From Marisediminitalea aggregata (GTDB lineage Bacteria; Pseudomonadota; Gammaproteobacteria; Enterobacterales; Alteromonadaceae), in assembly GCF_900129565.1 (NCBI RefSeq), contig NZ_FQWD01000001.1:62001-126000 (forward strand): a stretch of DNA of 64,000 bases, given 5' to 3'. Positions within the stretch are counted from its first letter, which is position 1. Each line of letters begins with the position of its first letter. A program made the translations under genes and the position numbers. This document shows positions 37,255-47,300 of this stretch, piece by piece. The notes below the pieces were generated by a model. That model was not told where the DNA came from and searched no databases. It saw nothing but the letters and a program-made list of their open reading frames with translations.

Positions 37255-38643
37255 TTAGTATTCGTCGTCAAACGCCGGGCCGGCATAGTTGTCGAACCGT
37301 GAGAACTGGCCCTGGAAAGTCAGTCGACAGGTACCGATTGGACCGTTACGCTGCTTACCGATAATAATTTCTGCGATGCCCTTGTATTCACTGTTTTCGT
37401 GATACACCTCATCACGGTAAATAAACATGATCAAGTCGGCATCCTGCTCGATAGAGCCGGATTCACGCAAGTCTGAGTTAACCGGGCGTTTATCAGCACG
37501 TTGTTCCAGACTCCGGTTTAGCTGTGACAGTGCGACTACCGGAATATTGAGTTCTTTCGCCAGCGCTTTCAATGAGCGCGAAATCTCGGCGATCTCCAAT
37601 GTCCGGTTGTCAGCCAGCGACGGTACGCGCATTAGCTGAAGGTAATCCACCATGATCATACTTAAGCCACCGCGCTCACGGGCCAGTTTACGCGCCCGGC
37701 TTCGCACATCCATCGGCGTCAGGCCGGAAGAGTCATCCACGTAGAGATTGTCTTTCTCTTTCAGCATTGCCATGGTGTTTGAGATACGCGCCCAGTCTTC
37801 ATCGTCTAACTGCGCGGTACGGATCTTGGTTTGGTCTACCCGGCTCAACGACGCCAGCATACGCATCATGATCTGTTCAGAAGGCATCTCCAAACTGAAT
37901 ACCAATACCGGCTTGTCTTCTGCCAGCATTGCGTTTTCACACAGGTTCATCGCAAAGGTGGTTTTACCCATGGATGGACGCGCCGCTACAATGATGAGAT
38001 CAGACCCTTGCAGACCACTGGTTTTTTTATCCAGATCCTGAAATCCTGTTGTAACACCGGTCACTTCTTTGTCGGTTTTAATCAGGGTTTCCAATCGGTC
38101 GATGGTTTTTCCCAACACCGACTCGATGCTCTGCGGCCCTTCCGATTCACCGGTCCGGCGCTCAGCAATTTCGAATACCTTGCTTTCGGCCATATCCAGA
38201 ATGTCGGCACTGTCGCGACCTTCCGGGTTGTAGCCCACTTCGGCGATCTCATTCGCCACCCCGATTAACTCACGGGTAATGGCGCGCTCGCGGATAATTT
38301 TGGCATAAGCAGTAACGTTAGCTGAGCTGGGCGTATTACGCGCAAGCTCCCCCAAATAAGCAAAGCCACCGGCATCCTCTAGCTGGTCATTTTTTTCCAG
38401 CACTTCGGAAACGGTAATCAAATCAACCGGATTACTGTTGGCCAGCAAATCCAGAATGGCTTTGAAGATGATTTGGTGAGAACGGTTGTAAAACTCGGTG
38501 TCAGTAACCAGCTCGGTAACTTTATCCCAGGTTTCCGGATCGATGAGCATACTACCCAATACCGCTTGTTCAGCCTCTATGCTGTGCGGCGGTATTTTGA
38601 GCTTCTCAACACTTTTGTCGGAACTGGAAGAAACGGCTTTCAC
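37255..38643 (-). CDS. dnaB: Replicative DNA helicase DnaB
   Basis: Hexameric helicase of the replication fork, 462 residues. N-terminal domain IEAEQAVLGSMLIDPETWDK, linker, and RecA-like domain: Walker A ARPSMGKTTFAMN, VFSLEMPSEQIMMRML, Walker B IMVDYLQLM, and SQLNRSLEQRADKRPVNSDL with the DLRESGSIEQDAD arginine-finger region. No intein. Start is GTG 38643; no closer ATG exists. In many gammaproteobacteria it follows rplI directly; here 14.4 kb separates them. Confidence 0.98.
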   Translation of the reverse strand: MKAVSSSSDKSVEKLKIPPHSIEAEQAVLGSMLIDPETWDKVTELVTDTEFYNRSHQIIFKAILDLLANSNPVDLITVSEVLEKNDQLEDAGGFAYLGELARNTPSSANVTAYAKIIRERAITRELIGVANEIAEVGYNPEGRDSADILDMAESKVFEIAERRTGESEGPQSIESVLGKTIDRLETLIKTDKEVTGVTTGFQDLDKKTSGLQGSDLIIVAARPSMGKTTFAMNLCENAMLAEDKPVLVFSLEMPSEQIMMRMLASLSRVDQTKIRTAQLDDEDWARISNTMAMLKEKDNLYVDDSSGLTPMDVRSRARKLARERGGLSMIMVDYLQLMRVPSLADNRTLEIAEISRSLKALAKELNIPVVALSQLNRSLEQRADKRPVNSDLRESGSIEQDADLIMFIYRDEVYHENSEYKGIAEIIIGKQRNGPIGTCRLTFQGQFSRFDNYAGPAFDDEY

Positions 38644-38868
38644 GTAACCTGACTACCTGCGTAATTAACCAAACCGGTATTATGCGATATTTCATGCCTC
38701 GAAGAAACCACAATGGCGCACTACATGATGAACAATCCGTTGACCGTATCTTTACGTTACCCGTCTCTAAAAGACTTGAACATATCGAGAATACTGCCAG
38801 CATGATAATCTGAATCCCTAGCCGTAACGTACTGCCACGATAATTGTTAACCACCTATCGGAGCCCCC

Positions 38869-40089
38869 ATGCCAGCGACATCCAACACGTTTAGCACATC
38901 GGTAAAACGCACAATAAAACAATGCGTTTTCGGCATTTTTGCGAGTAGCGCAGCAGTCAGTTCTTTTGCCGACTCACTGGTAAACATCGAGAGTTATCCA
39001 GAACCGGGGGCGTCGCGCCCTATGCCTACATTTAAAGTAGATGCGGCCTGGCCGACGTTGCCCGACACCTGGCTGATTGGACAGGTTCCGGGGCTAGCGG
39101 TAGATAAACAGGACAATGTATGGCTGTTGCATCGCCCAAACTCATTAAGCGGCCTGGATCTGGCTTTGGAACAATCCCCTAAAACCGGACTGTGCTGCGA
39201 AGCGGCACCTCATGTATTACAACTTTCCCCCGAAGGTAAAGTGCTTAACAGCTGGGGCGGTGAGTCAATTTCACCTAAGCTAAATGGCGTGAATCAGTGG
39301 CCACAAACTGTGCATGGCCTGTATGTGGATGACAATAATACAGTCTGGGTTGGCGGCAACGGCAAAGGCGATCACGTGGTACTGAACTACACTGCCGACG
39401 GTAAATTTATTCGTCAGTTTGGTGAACGCAACAACACTGATGGCAACATGAGTGAATCGGCACTGGGTAACCCGGCAGATATTCATCACGACACGCATAC
39501 CGGCGAGGTCATTATCGCCGATGGCTACATCAACAAACGTATCATTGGCTTCGATACCAACAGCAATGAATTCTCAAGACTATGGGGCGCATACGGCACT
39601 GCGCCGGGCGGCGGTACCCGCGATGGTGACTTTGACGTATCACAAGCCACAGCAGGCGCTGATGGCATTAATTTAACAGCCCGCAACTTTGGCGACATTG
39701 TGCATTGCGTGACTAAGTCACCCGATGGGCGTATTTATGTGTGCGACCGCCGCAACAACCGTCTGCAAATTTTTAAAGACGACAGTGAAGGCAACATGAC
39801 CTTCGTTCGAGACCTGGTTATATCAGGTGAAACCATGGGCCTGGGCACCGCTACCGACGTGGCGTTTTCGCCTGACAACAAATACCTGTATGTTGCCGAC
39901 ATGATGAACGGCCGTATCTGGGTTCTCTGGCACGACACCTACGAAGTCCTTGGCAGCTTTGGCCGTAACGGCCGTTATGCTGGCCAATTTACCTGGTTGC
40001 ACAGTGTTGTGGCTGACAGCAAAGGTAATTTGTACACGTCAGAAGTTTCTACCGGACGACGGGTACAGAAGTTTGTTTTAGTGAAATAA
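38869..40089 (+). CDS. Exported NHL-repeat beta-propeller protein
   Basis: 406 residues with an N-terminal signal region (hydrophobic CVFGIFASSAAVSSFA, cleavage near residue 35). The rest is a six-bladed NHL-type propeller: GLAVDKQDNVWLLHRPNS, GLYVDDNNTVWVGG, DIHHDTHTGEVIIADGYINK, CVTKSPDGRIYVCDRRNNRL, DVAFSPDNKYLYVADMMNG and SVVADSKGNLYTSEVSTGRR. Such proteins may be lyases, lactonases or binding scaffolds; no catalytic set could be recognised. ATG 38869 follows CGGAG. It is divergent from dnaB by 225 bases. Confidence 0.88.
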   Translation: MPATSNTFSTSVKRTIKQCVFGIFASSAAVSSFADSLVNIESYPEPGASRPMPTFKVDAAWPTLPDTWLIGQVPGLAVDKQDNVWLLHRPNSLSGLDLALEQSPKTGLCCEAAPHVLQLSPEGKVLNSWGGESISPKLNGVNQWPQTVHGLYVDDNNTVWVGGNGKGDHVVLNYTADGKFIRQFGERNNTDGNMSESALGNPADIHHDTHTGEVIIADGYINKRIIGFDTNSNEFSRLWGAYGTAPGGGTRDGDFDVSQATAGADGINLTARNFGDIVHCVTKSPDGRIYVCDRRNNRLQIFKDDSEGNMTFVRDLVISGETMGLGTATDVAFSPDNKYLYVADMMNGRIWVLWHDTYEVLGSFGRNGRYAGQFTWLHSVVADSKGNLYTSEVSTGRRVQKFVLVK

Positions 40090-40111
40090 GTAATAGCGTT
40101 CATGAAATAGT

Positions 40112-40129
40112 GCCCCCGGGTCAGGGGGC
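40112..40129. terminator. Hairpin between NHL gene and small membrane protein gene
   Basis: 6-bp stem GCCCCC / GGGGGC with GGGTCA loop between two convergent genes. T-tails are poor on both strands. Confidence 0.4.
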
Positions 40130-40137
40130 TGTGTTCG

Positions 40138-40317
40138 TTAGGAAGATGTTTTAGTTGCGCTATACCCTTCTTTAAATCCTTCTATAAATCCGGGGCCAGC
40201 TAACCCCAACAGCAAGCACAAAGACGCTGCTAACATCAAGTTACGGCTATTCTTTCTGTAGCCGATTGTGATCAACACGACGAAGAGAACCAGGCTGATA
40301 AGTTCTAAATAAAACAT
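40138..40317 (-). CDS. Small membrane protein, 59 residues
   Basis: A short gene: ATG 40317, TAA at 40138-40140, preceded by AAGGA eight bases upstream. The product starts MFYLELISLVLFVVLITIG (first membrane segment), has a basic loop YRKNSRN, and a second segment MLAASLCLLLGLAGPGF, ending in a hydrophilic FIEGFKEGYSATKTSS. Two-helix hairpin topology with positive-inside loop, good ribosome site and clean stop support a real gene. Family and function unknown. Confidence 0.7.
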   Translation of the reverse strand: MFYLELISLVLFVVLITIGYRKNSRNLMLAASLCLLLGLAGPGFIEGFKEGYSATKTSS

Positions 40318-40457
40318 AAAAAATCCTTTTTCAACAATACACCTATCCTCACAGTTTTATCGACTTCATCGTGTTGCGTCAATGGTGTTTGAATATGGTG
40401 AGTCAGCCTTTTTAGCTAGATCGCTGATATCGCTACGCGATAGTGGGATGACGGGCG

Positions 40458-40486
40458 AAAAAAGGGGAGCTGAGAGCTCCCCTTAT
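40458..40486 (-). terminator. Rho-independent terminator of the decayed DUF4097 copy
   Basis: Minus-strand stem AAGGGGAGCT / AGCTCCCCTT with 3-base loop and a six-T run. It lies just past the gene remnant and parallels the terminator of the intact gene at 48280. Confidence 0.85.
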
Positions 40487-40505
40487 TCAAAACGCTTATC
40501 TAAAT

Positions 40506-40598
40506 TTACCTATTCAACGTGATCAAGCCATTCACGGTAGACACATCAGACTGAAAGGAAGGCTCGATATGGACCCTATTCGTGTGTACTTTAAACAT
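40506..40598 (-). pseudogene. Remnant of a DUF4097 gene (3' end, internally deleted)
   Basis: On the minus strand this encodes IEPSFQSDVS joined to STVNGLITLNR and a stop. The intact gene at 48327-49301 has RIELSFQSDVS and, 47 codons later, VSTVNGRITLDK and stop. So the fragment looks like the intact gene's end with an in-frame 141-base deletion (equivalent to 48366-48506). The identity continues past the stop: GTTTTGAA, then a terminator at the same distance. Upstream similarity fades beyond about 40575. A 30-codon ORF remains (ATG 40598) but is unlikely to be functional. Confidence 0.75.
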
Positions 40599-40644
40599 TA
40601 CGCTATAATTCAAAGCTACTGTACATCAACTTATAAAAGCTCAG

Positions 40645-40658
40645 ATTGGTTAACCAAT
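40645..40658. promoter_or_regulatory. Perfect 14-bp palindrome, GntR-like operator
   Basis: ATTGGTTAACCAAT is self-complementary. It resembles the UxuR/ExuR-type consensus ATTGGTATACCAAT of FCD-class GntR repressors (known from uronate and related pathways, from memory). It lies 520 bases before the receptor gene. Confidence 0.45.
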
Positions 40659-41066
40659 TTAACATTATTGAGTACGAGGTAGTCTTTTTTCACACTCTGC
40701 AATTTTTGAAAACACACAACGTGACGGAATAACCAGGGTTTAGATTCTGAAATTATACCAATTTATGCATATACTGCGGCATGGACGGGTAAGTGATGGA
40801 AGTGTTAGGATGCTGCTTTGTAAGCCTATACGGAGCGTCAACTTTGCACTCACTCTAAGAGATTTAAGCGATTCTCCCCTTCCGCACCGATCATCCCACC
40901 TTAAAAAATTTTGATAAATTTTAATTAGATAGATGAGTTTCAGCATTCGAAAGTCGACGTCCTGTGTACCTAGCACCACCCATTCAATGCAATGTTTCAA
41001 CCACTGACCAACTCAACCTCCCTTCCCCAAAACGCCATTGGTAAAATAATCTGGTAATAAAAACCG

Positions 41067-41090
41067 ACCAATTGGTTGCCAATTTGGTAA
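41067..41090. promoter_or_regulatory. Cluster of TTGGT/ACCAA half-sites
   Basis: ACCAATTGGT (41067-41076) overlaps ATTGGTTGCCAAT and TTTGGTAA. Half-sites match the palindrome at 40645. Located about 92-115 bases before the receptor start, a usual place for an operator. Confidence 0.45.
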
Positions 41091-41181
41091 CAATCAAATA
41101 TATTGATGACACAATTAAATAACAATTAAATAACAGCAACGGTTCTTAGTTGCTCGAAACATTAACATCGGAGAACTCCAT

Positions 41182-44100
41182 ATGTCGGTGAAATCAGGGA
41201 AACACAAGGACGATAACCATCAGGAAAAAACCTTCAGGCTTTCACCAGTTACCAAGTTGGTAAAAGCTGCGGTTATCGCCTCGGTAGCCAGTTCAGTCGC
41301 GTTAACAGCAACGGCGCAAGAAGCTGAAACGGAGACCAATGCTGAAGACAATGTAGAGGTTATTGACGTTGTCGGCTCACGAAAAACGATTCAGGATCAA
41401 ATTGCCATTAAACGTGAGTCTACAACGGTACTTGATGGTTTATCTGCAGAAGATATTGGCGACCTTCCAGCGCTGTCAATTGGTGAAGCATTGGAATCTA
41501 TCACCGGTGCTTCTTCTCACCGTGAAAACGGCGGTGCGACTGAAATCACAATTCGAGGTTTAGGTCCGTTTCTTAGCGCAACGCATATCAATGGTCGGGA
41601 AGCAACGAACGGTAGTGGTGACCGCTCTGTTAACTTCTCTCAATTCCCTTCCGAGTTAATGAAAAAGGTCGGCATCTATAAAACGCAAGATGCATCAATG
41701 ATCGAAGGTGGTGTAGCAGGTGTCATCACCTTAGAAACGTTAAAGCCACTGGATTTTGGTAAGCAGCGTTTTCAGACTGAATTTAAGCTAAATGCCAACC
41801 CGGACGAGTTTAATGTCGATAACTCACTACATAGTAAAGTAGGTTATCGGGGTACCGTAAGCTACGTTGACCAATTCGAATTTAGTAGTGGTCAGGAGCT
41901 TGGTTTATCAATCGGTATTCAAAGGCAGGATATTAGTCAACCGGAAGCTGAATACCGCAGTTCCAGCCCAACGGGCTCCTCTTTGTGGGCCTGTTTGAAT
42001 GACCCAACCAATAGCAACGAAGGTTTCTTCCGTAGCTCAGCTGGTGATTGTGAAGATCAGGTCGCCGGCAGCAACAATCAGGGCTATCAAAATAGCATAG
42101 ATCTAAACACCGGACGAGCCCAGGACGCAGGAACACCTTACGCGTGGACAGGTTCTAGCCGAAGTTTCCGTCAGAATGAAACATCAGACGAACGGGATGC
42201 ACTATTCATCGGCTTGCAATTCAGACCTTCAGATAGCTGGGATATCAACTTTGACGCCCAGATTTCTGATCGCGTCCAGTCGGAAGCCCGTCACGATTTA
42301 CTCTTTTTGCAAAAGCGTGTCACCCCTGGTGTAACCGGTGAAAACCTGATTACAAACTCAGTCGGCGGAATTCTTCACTGGGAAGGTGAAGAGCGCTTCG
42401 AGTCAGCCGGAGAGCAATTCTCTCGTGAAGAGAATTATCGCGGCTATGGCTTGAATATCGAGCACTTCGTCTCCGATGTGCTATCAGTCAGTGCCGATTT
42501 CAGCTACTCACAAACTAAAAGAGAAGAGTTACAAATCTCTAACCGGGGTCGCACCAGTGGCCGCCCGTTTTTCACTTGGGATATGGGCGAATATATCCCT
42601 AACCTGACGGTGACTGATTTCGATGTAACGGATATTTCTAACTTTACTGATAGCTTGCGTACTCGATTAGATCGCGAAAATGTGCGAGATAACGAAATCA
42701 TGGGCGCAAGACTGGACTTTGAATACTTATTAGGCGGAGACACCTTTAGTAGCATTCAAGGGGGCCTCAGACGGTCAGAACTTTCCTTTGTTCAATTTGG
42801 CGGAAGTAACGGTAACGGCTCAAGAAACGAGTACAATTTAGATGAAAGTGTTACCTCTGCCATTGATGTGCTTGAAAGTTGCCAAATAGACTTCCCTGAA
42901 ACCAGCTTCTTATCAAATGTCTCTGACGGTGATCTCATTACGCATGTGGACAGTTCAGGCAACGTTGTTAGCAGTGGTACAGGGTCCTCGTGGGCAACCT
43001 ATGACAATGTATGCTTCTCTCAGGCAGTGGCGTTATCTGAGGGTGCCGAGTTTGGTTATCCAGAGGTGGTGTACGAAAATTCCGGCACAATAGACGTAAC
43101 GGAAAAAACCACCGCAGCTTACCTAATGGCAAGCTATGACACCGAAATGTTCGGTAAATTCATTCGTGGTAATTTCGGCGTTCGCGTAGTAGACACAGAG
43201 GTAACGTCTATCGGCTTTAGACAGGCTGTCGAAATTACGGCTGATGAAAACGGTATATTCCAGCTCACCAGAAGCCCGGACAACATTGAACGCGTTGTAG
43301 GCGGCGGTGATTACACCAAAGTCTTACCCAGTTTCAATCTGGTTGTAGACTACACCGATGATATTTTGTTAAGAGCCGGCATTTATCGCGGTATGTCTCG
43401 TGCTAACCCCTCTGATATGGGTTATAGCCGAGACTTTATTGAAGACCTGGGCGCCGACCCAACCACTATCAGCGACTTGCTGGTAGGCGTTAATGGCTCA
43501 GGCAACCCAGACCTTCAGCCGCTTATGTCCTGGAACTATGATTTAGCTATTGAATGGTATCCAAATGAAGATTCAATCTTTGCTTTCGGTTTGTATCACA
43601 AGCAGTTTAATGGTGGCTTCCAACAGCAAACACAATTGGAAAATTTCATTGTTAATGGTGAAGCAATCGCACTCCCCATCACCAACTCGGTTACCACTGA
43701 CGAATCAAGCAGTCTGACAGGTATTGAAATCTCTGTTGCCTACCGTTGGGAAAGTGGTATCGGCGTTAAACTTGGCTATAACTATGCAGACACTGACTTC
43801 GAGTTTGAAGACAGTAATTACGGTAGTACGTTTGAGACCGACTTAGACGGCGTTACTACACAACTTACAGAAGGCATTGTTCCTCCTGGATCTGTTCCTG
43901 GGTTTTCTGAGCACGTATTTAGCGGCCAGGTTTACTACCAGATTGGTGATTTCGACACCGCACTTATCTACAAATACCGTAGCGAATACTTCCAGCCTTA
44001 TACAAGCAATGGCACACGACTTCGTTTTGTTAACGACGTAGGTGTGTGGGAAGCCCGCGCATCTTACAAAATCAACAAAAACCTGCGCGTGAAAGTAGAA

Positions 44101-44214
44101 GCCATCAACTTGTTTAGCGAACCTCGCTCAGATGACTTCTATGTACTTGGCAACACGGGTCAGGTTAGCGATTACGGCCCGCGATTGTTCGCCGGTATTA
44201 GCTTCAAATATTAA
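41182..44214 (+). CDS. TonB-dependent outer membrane receptor
   Basis: 1010 residues, of the TonB-Xanthomonas/Caulobacter type used in oligosaccharide uptake. An extended signal region (VTKLVKAAVIASVASSVALT, cleavage near ATAQEAE) is followed by the TonB box-like VEVIDVVGSR, a plug domain (VLDGLSAEDIGDLPALSIGE; ITIRGLGPFLSATHINGREA; EGGVAGVITLETLKPLDFG) and a 22-strand barrel ending RLFAGISFKY with the terminal aromatic. ATG 41182 follows CGGAGAAC. The next gene encodes a large surface lipoprotein, resembling a SusC/SusD-like pair in role. The ligand is unknown; the operator-like palindromes hint at a uronate-containing glycan. Confidence 0.95.
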   Translation: MSVKSGKHKDDNHQEKTFRLSPVTKLVKAAVIASVASSVALTATAQEAETETNAEDNVEVIDVVGSRKTIQDQIAIKRESTTVLDGLSAEDIGDLPALSIGEALESITGASSHRENGGATEITIRGLGPFLSATHINGREATNGSGDRSVNFSQFPSELMKKVGIYKTQDASMIEGGVAGVITLETLKPLDFGKQRFQTEFKLNANPDEFNVDNSLHSKVGYRGTVSYVDQFEFSSGQELGLSIGIQRQDISQPEAEYRSSSPTGSSLWACLNDPTNSNEGFFRSSAGDCEDQVAGSNNQGYQNSIDLNTGRAQDAGTPYAWTGSSRSFRQNETSDERDALFIGLQFRPSDSWDINFDAQISDRVQSEARHDLLFLQKRVTPGVTGENLITNSVGGILHWEGEERFESAGEQFSREENYRGYGLNIEHFVSDVLSVSADFSYSQTKREELQISNRGRTSGRPFFTWDMGEYIPNLTVTDFDVTDISNFTDSLRTRLDRENVRDNEIMGARLDFEYLLGGDTFSSIQGGLRRSELSFVQFGGSNGNGSRNEYNLDESVTSAIDVLESCQIDFPETSFLSNVSDGDLITHVDSSGNVVSSGTGSSWATYDNVCFSQAVALSEGAEFGYPEVVYENSGTIDVTEKTTAAYLMASYDTEMFGKFIRGNFGVRVVDTEVTSIGFRQAVEITADENGIFQLTRSPDNIERVVGGGDYTKVLPSFNLVVDYTDDILLRAGIYRGMSRANPSDMGYSRDFIEDLGADPTTISDLLVGVNGSGNPDLQPLMSWNYDLAIEWYPNEDSIFAFGLYHKQFNGGFQQQTQLENFIVNGEAIALPITNSVTTDESSSLTGIEISVAYRWESGIGVKLGYNYADTDFEFEDSNYGSTFETDLDGVTTQLTEGIVPPGSVPGFSEHVFSGQVYYQIGDFDTALIYKYRSEYFQPYTSNGTRLRFVNDVGVWEARASYKINKNLRVKVEAINLFSEPRSDDFYVLGNTGQVSDYGPRLFAGISFKY

Positions 44215-44398
44215 TGATGTGTAGCAGCGGATTCTTACAATTCGACAAAATTTAAAACAAACAATTTAAACATCAGGGACATGTCAACGCCACAAAAACG
44301 CGTTTGGCATGTCCTCTCAAGTTTGCCAGGTGTACGTATTTGCCCTCTCAAAAAAAGTAGCACAACACTTGGGAATGGAACTTTCAGGAGTAGAAAGC

Positions 44399-47300
44399 AT
44401 GGTTAAAAAGTTATTTGTACCCGTCATAGCCGCAACTGCCTTAGCGGGCTGTTCAGGCAGTGATGATGCAGAATTAGACAAAAATAGCCGAGGAAGTATT
44501 ACCATATCGGGAGACGAATTTATTGCTGGCGTTACGCTTACTGCAACGGCAAGCGATCCCGATGGCATTATCGAAGATACACTGAAATACGCCTGGTCTA
44601 CTGGCGCTACCGGCCCAACTTACACCATTACAGAGGCTGACGAAGGTACGGTAATTTCTGTCTCTGCCAACTATACAGATGAAGCAGGTTTCACCGAAGG
44701 GGTTGGCGCATCAACATCAACGGTTAATCCTACGCTGAATGTCACAGCTAATGTGGTTAAAGGTCCGGTTAGTGGTGCTAGTTGTGACATTTTTGCCGTT
44801 GACGACACTGGCGTAGCTATAACGCCAGCTCAGGCATCAGCAACGTCCGACGAAACCGGAAGTGTGACATTCACCGACGTGCATTTTGAAGGAACAGGCC
44901 TGGTATCTTGTACAGGTGGAACCTACCTTGATGAAGCCACGGGCAACACGCTAGACGCTCCAGCATTGCGTTCAGTACTGAACGTTGTAGAAGGCGATGC
45001 AGATACGCCAGCGCCTACCTATGTGGTATCACCGTTAACTGAAATAGCTGTGCAAGGCGCAGCGTCAGATTTAAACACGTATGCTGATGTAGCGGCGGCT
45101 TATCACCTGCGTTTCGGTATTCGTTTTGACGCTTCCGAGGTAACACCCACCGCTATCGGTGTAACACCATTGGGGGCTGAAGGCGCTGAAAATGCCGACA
45201 GATACGGTTCAGTGCTTGCCCTCTTATCTACTCTAGATGCCAACGATCCAGACAACGATATGGCTGCACTACTGGCTGAACTTGCTACTGATTTGGTTGA
45301 TGGGGCATTCTCTCAAGACAATCTTGATGCACTCGAAATGGCGCAAATCAGCCTACAAACGACATCGGCTGTAGCAGGTGATGTAGATTCCTCAGTTCTC
45401 GACCTTGTTGGCGCTGCCATTGGTTACAACAACACGCCGGTAGCCGCTATCATTGGTGGAACGTTAGCAGGTACGGTTGAAAATACAGCAACAGCTCCTC
45501 TCATTGGCTTTGTGACGGTAGATGATCCTAACTTCTTAGAAGATGCCATCGTCGCTCAAACTGATGTAGCGCTTGATTATGGCTCATTCAGCATCGCTGA
45601 AAATGGGGAATGGTCGTATACCGTTGACCTTGCAAATGAAACCGTGGCCAACCTGGAAGTCGGCAACTCTGTGCGCGATTACGTCACTATTGAATCTGTG
45701 GATGGCACCACAGCCGAGATTTCCATTCGCGTGGCAGCATTGACGCAAGTAGTAAAAATCTCAGATACAGGTAGTGACACTGGTGAAATCAGATTTAGCG
45801 TAGACAACCTGCGTCAAGGCAAGTTAATGGCCTCTTTCTCAAAAGAAGAAGCCCTTGGCAGCGATGGTAACATTAAAGATGCTTATATTACCCTCTACGG
45901 TAGCTCAGGCAGTTCAAGTGAGTCTCTTATCGACTTGCGCATTCAGGGCAATCAAACCGATAGCTCAGGCTTAGCTATTGAGCCTCGCTTCTTAGTACGA
46001 AATACGGATAGCGATGCCTACCCGGGTTCAATCGTTACCGCCCCCTTTGTTGAAGAGCAGTTCTACGACGTAGAAATTACCTGGAACATGGACAATGCCG
46101 AACAGCTGACCGTGAGCATTAACGGTGAAGTCATCGGTGGCGGCTCGTTCTCGACAGCAGCCGTTGTTGATTCTGACTTTACAGATTTAGATCAATGGTT
46201 CGCCGATGGCGTAAAAACTGTTCAGTTCAGATTTGGAGATAACGACAGAACCATTCCTTTTGGCTCGTTCTATGTTGACAACATTGCGGTATATTCAGAT
46301 ACAGACGGTACTACTGCGGTATTTGAAGACAACTTTGAAAATTACGCGGTCGGTGAAACCCTGGACGGCGATACCAGTCAATACAGTCTGGCAATCTACT
46401 CTGAAGTTGTGGTATTTGACGTAGGTGATGGCGAAGCAGAGCCAACGCCAGCGGTATTCTTTGACTTAAAAGGCGCCACAACAAGCGATGCGGTTGACCC
46501 GGCCACGGGCATGGTCAGTGTGCTCGACCCAGATGCTGGCGAAGCATTCATTGTACCGGCTTCCACCGTGAGTACTTACGGTATGTTTACCATCATGGAA
46601 GACGGCTCTTGGACATATACTGTAGATACAGCCAACCCCACCATCGCAGCACTGGTTAGTGGTGAACGCGTAACAGATACCATCACAATATCTTCTGTTG
46701 ATGGCACCACTGCTGAGGTTGAAATTACCATATCGGGTGTGGGTGGTGACACAGGTGGTGCTAATAAGGTTGCGGTGATTAGAGACACCGATGCAAGCGA
46801 CACCGGTGAATTGCGCTATGCCTTAGGCGATGATGGTCCGCTTGCGGCTGGCAGAGTAACGGCTTCTGTTATGCGCCTGGATGATGATTTCGGTGACGGC
46901 GATGCCTTTATCACACTGTTTAACTCAGCAACAAACAACGACGGTGCTATTCTGGACCTGCGTATCAGAGACGATAGCTTCGGTGTGCGCAGCCCAAGTG
47001 ATGTAGATACCTCTGCAGCAACTGTCATTTTGGGTGAGTTCATGGATGTGGTTATCACCTGGGAATACCCGGAAGGTAATCTGGAAACTACCCCGCTGGT
47101 TACTGTTGAAATTGATGGTGTTAGTTTCACTGCTGAAGGCTTCACCCCAGATAACAACGCAACGGGCGGCGTTACGCATGTAGCCTTTAGATTTGGTGAC
47201 AACAGTGGCGTAAGAGCTGACACTGGCACGTTTACCATTGATGACCTTGTTATTTACTCTGACACCGATGGTACGACTGAAGTCTTCTCTGATGATTTCG

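Larger units (their letters stand above)
40599..41181. other. Upstream region of the TonB-dependent receptor
   Basis: 583 bases without a convincing gene. It holds the palindromes at 40645 and 41067. A minus-strand ORF at 40740-41000 (86 codons, TTG start) has no ribosome site and no recognised domain; the segment may be a dispersed repeat. AT-rich stretches next to 41182 must include the receptor promoter. Confidence 0.5.
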
